DNA from: Streptomyces sp. 2114.4
GTDB lineage: Bacteria; Actinomycetota; Actinomycetes; Streptomycetales; Streptomycetaceae
Length of the DNA stretch: 64,000 nucleotides
Assembly: GCF_900187385.1 (NCBI RefSeq)
Contig: NZ_FYEY01000001.1
Span: forward strand, 6,634,001 to 6,698,000
Direction of reading: 5' to 3'
Below are positions 63,735 through 64,000 of the stretch, one piece after another (the first letter of the stretch is position 1; each line of letters begins with the position of its first letter). The notes under the pieces are model-generated. The model was given only the letters and a program-made list of their open reading frames with translations, did not search any database and had not been told where the DNA came from. Position numbers and translations under genes: made by a program.

Positions 63735-64000
63735 CCAGGCTGCGCATCCTGCGCGCCTACCCCCGCAACGACCAGAGGACCGCAGTCCAGTTCATCGACT
63801 ACGTGCTGGCCAAGCTCCCCTTCGCCGTCGAGCAGGTCCAGACCGACAACGGTCAGGAATTCGGCCAGCCTCAGGCCATCGACGACGTCAACCTCTTCAA
63901 CATCAAGCTGCAGGAGCGGGAGAACTACTACAACTACCATTGCCCCCACGGAGCCCTCACCGGCCAGACTCCCTACGAACGCCTACGCCAGAAAGCCCCA
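63735..64000 (+). pseudogene. IS481-family transposase with internal deletion, runs off the window
   Basis: Reads RLRILRAYPRNDQRTAVQFI DYVLAKLPFAVEQVQTDNGQ EFG (second catalytic Asp). It then jumps to IDDVNLFNIKLQERENYYNY HCPHGALTGQTPYERLRQK. The block with the catalytic Glu is deleted between FGQPQ and IDDV. Its C-terminus matches the fragment at 14822. Confidence 0.8.

Overview
The window looks like an accessory region of a Streptomyces-type actinomycete genome. GC content is very high with strong GC bias at third codon positions, GTG and TTG starts are common, and the genes are typical of streptomycete chromosome arms or linear plasmids. An initiator tRNA-Met gene is present, so at least part of the window is probably chromosomal. 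The region is heavily decayed: about fifteen insertion-sequence copies or fragments (IS5, IS110, IS481, IS1380, IS1182 and probably IS256 types) and at least fifteen broken or frameshifted genes lie between intact ones.

Layout. 1-2490: tail of a secreted protein, then a beta-propeller plus IPT/TIG protein. 3392-7517: minus-strand cluster of a broken SIR2-like gene, a macro-like/CHAT protease and an LCAT-type lipase, a possible conflict or defence system. 8252-10517: phage lysis module with two endolysins sharing one C-terminal domain and a small acidic protein between them. 10535-15550: IS debris, a quinone oxidoreductase, a serine-hydrolase lipoprotein and relics of a SnoaL-like gene, lacI, metE and a transglutaminase. 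15572-17323: paired SMR efflux genes, then an EACC1 gene coupled to a truncated caspase-like gene. 17332-22773: DMT exporter with divergent LysR regulator, MarR regulator with two visible operators, and an FAD monooxygenase. 22793-24021: IS relics and a two-repeat CRISPR remnant. 24022-27153: two inverted IS5 copies bracketing a marR/hydrolase pair. 27206-29017: membrane protein and ADP-ribosylglycohydrolase. 30125-32869: large secreted DNRLRE/YD-type protein with a C-terminal phospholipase A2 toxin domain. 35581: initiator tRNA. 35884-46025: IS1380 copy, a second CRISPR remnant, LysR, GNAT, MFS, APH-like kinase, aldo/keto reductase, a PPOX-fold protein and more IS5 copies. 47093-63402: a run of IPT/TIG, Ig-like, beta-propeller and ice-binding (DUF3494) proteins, mixed with IS110/IS5 copies and relics of a lasso-type asparagine synthase and an integrase. 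The window ends in an IS481 relic.

Two themes stand out. First, several loci carry parts of NTP- or protease-dependent conflict systems (SIR2-like, CHAT, EACC1, caspase, PLA2 toxin), some broken. Second, at least seven repeat-rich, surface-protein-like genes made of IPT/TIG, YVTN, Ig and ice-binding modules almost all lack a recognisable signal peptide, and several hold near-identical tandem domain copies, which points to ongoing duplication and module exchange. Many frameshifts are one- or two-base indels, often in C/G runs, so sequencing error must be excluded before individual genes are declared dead.
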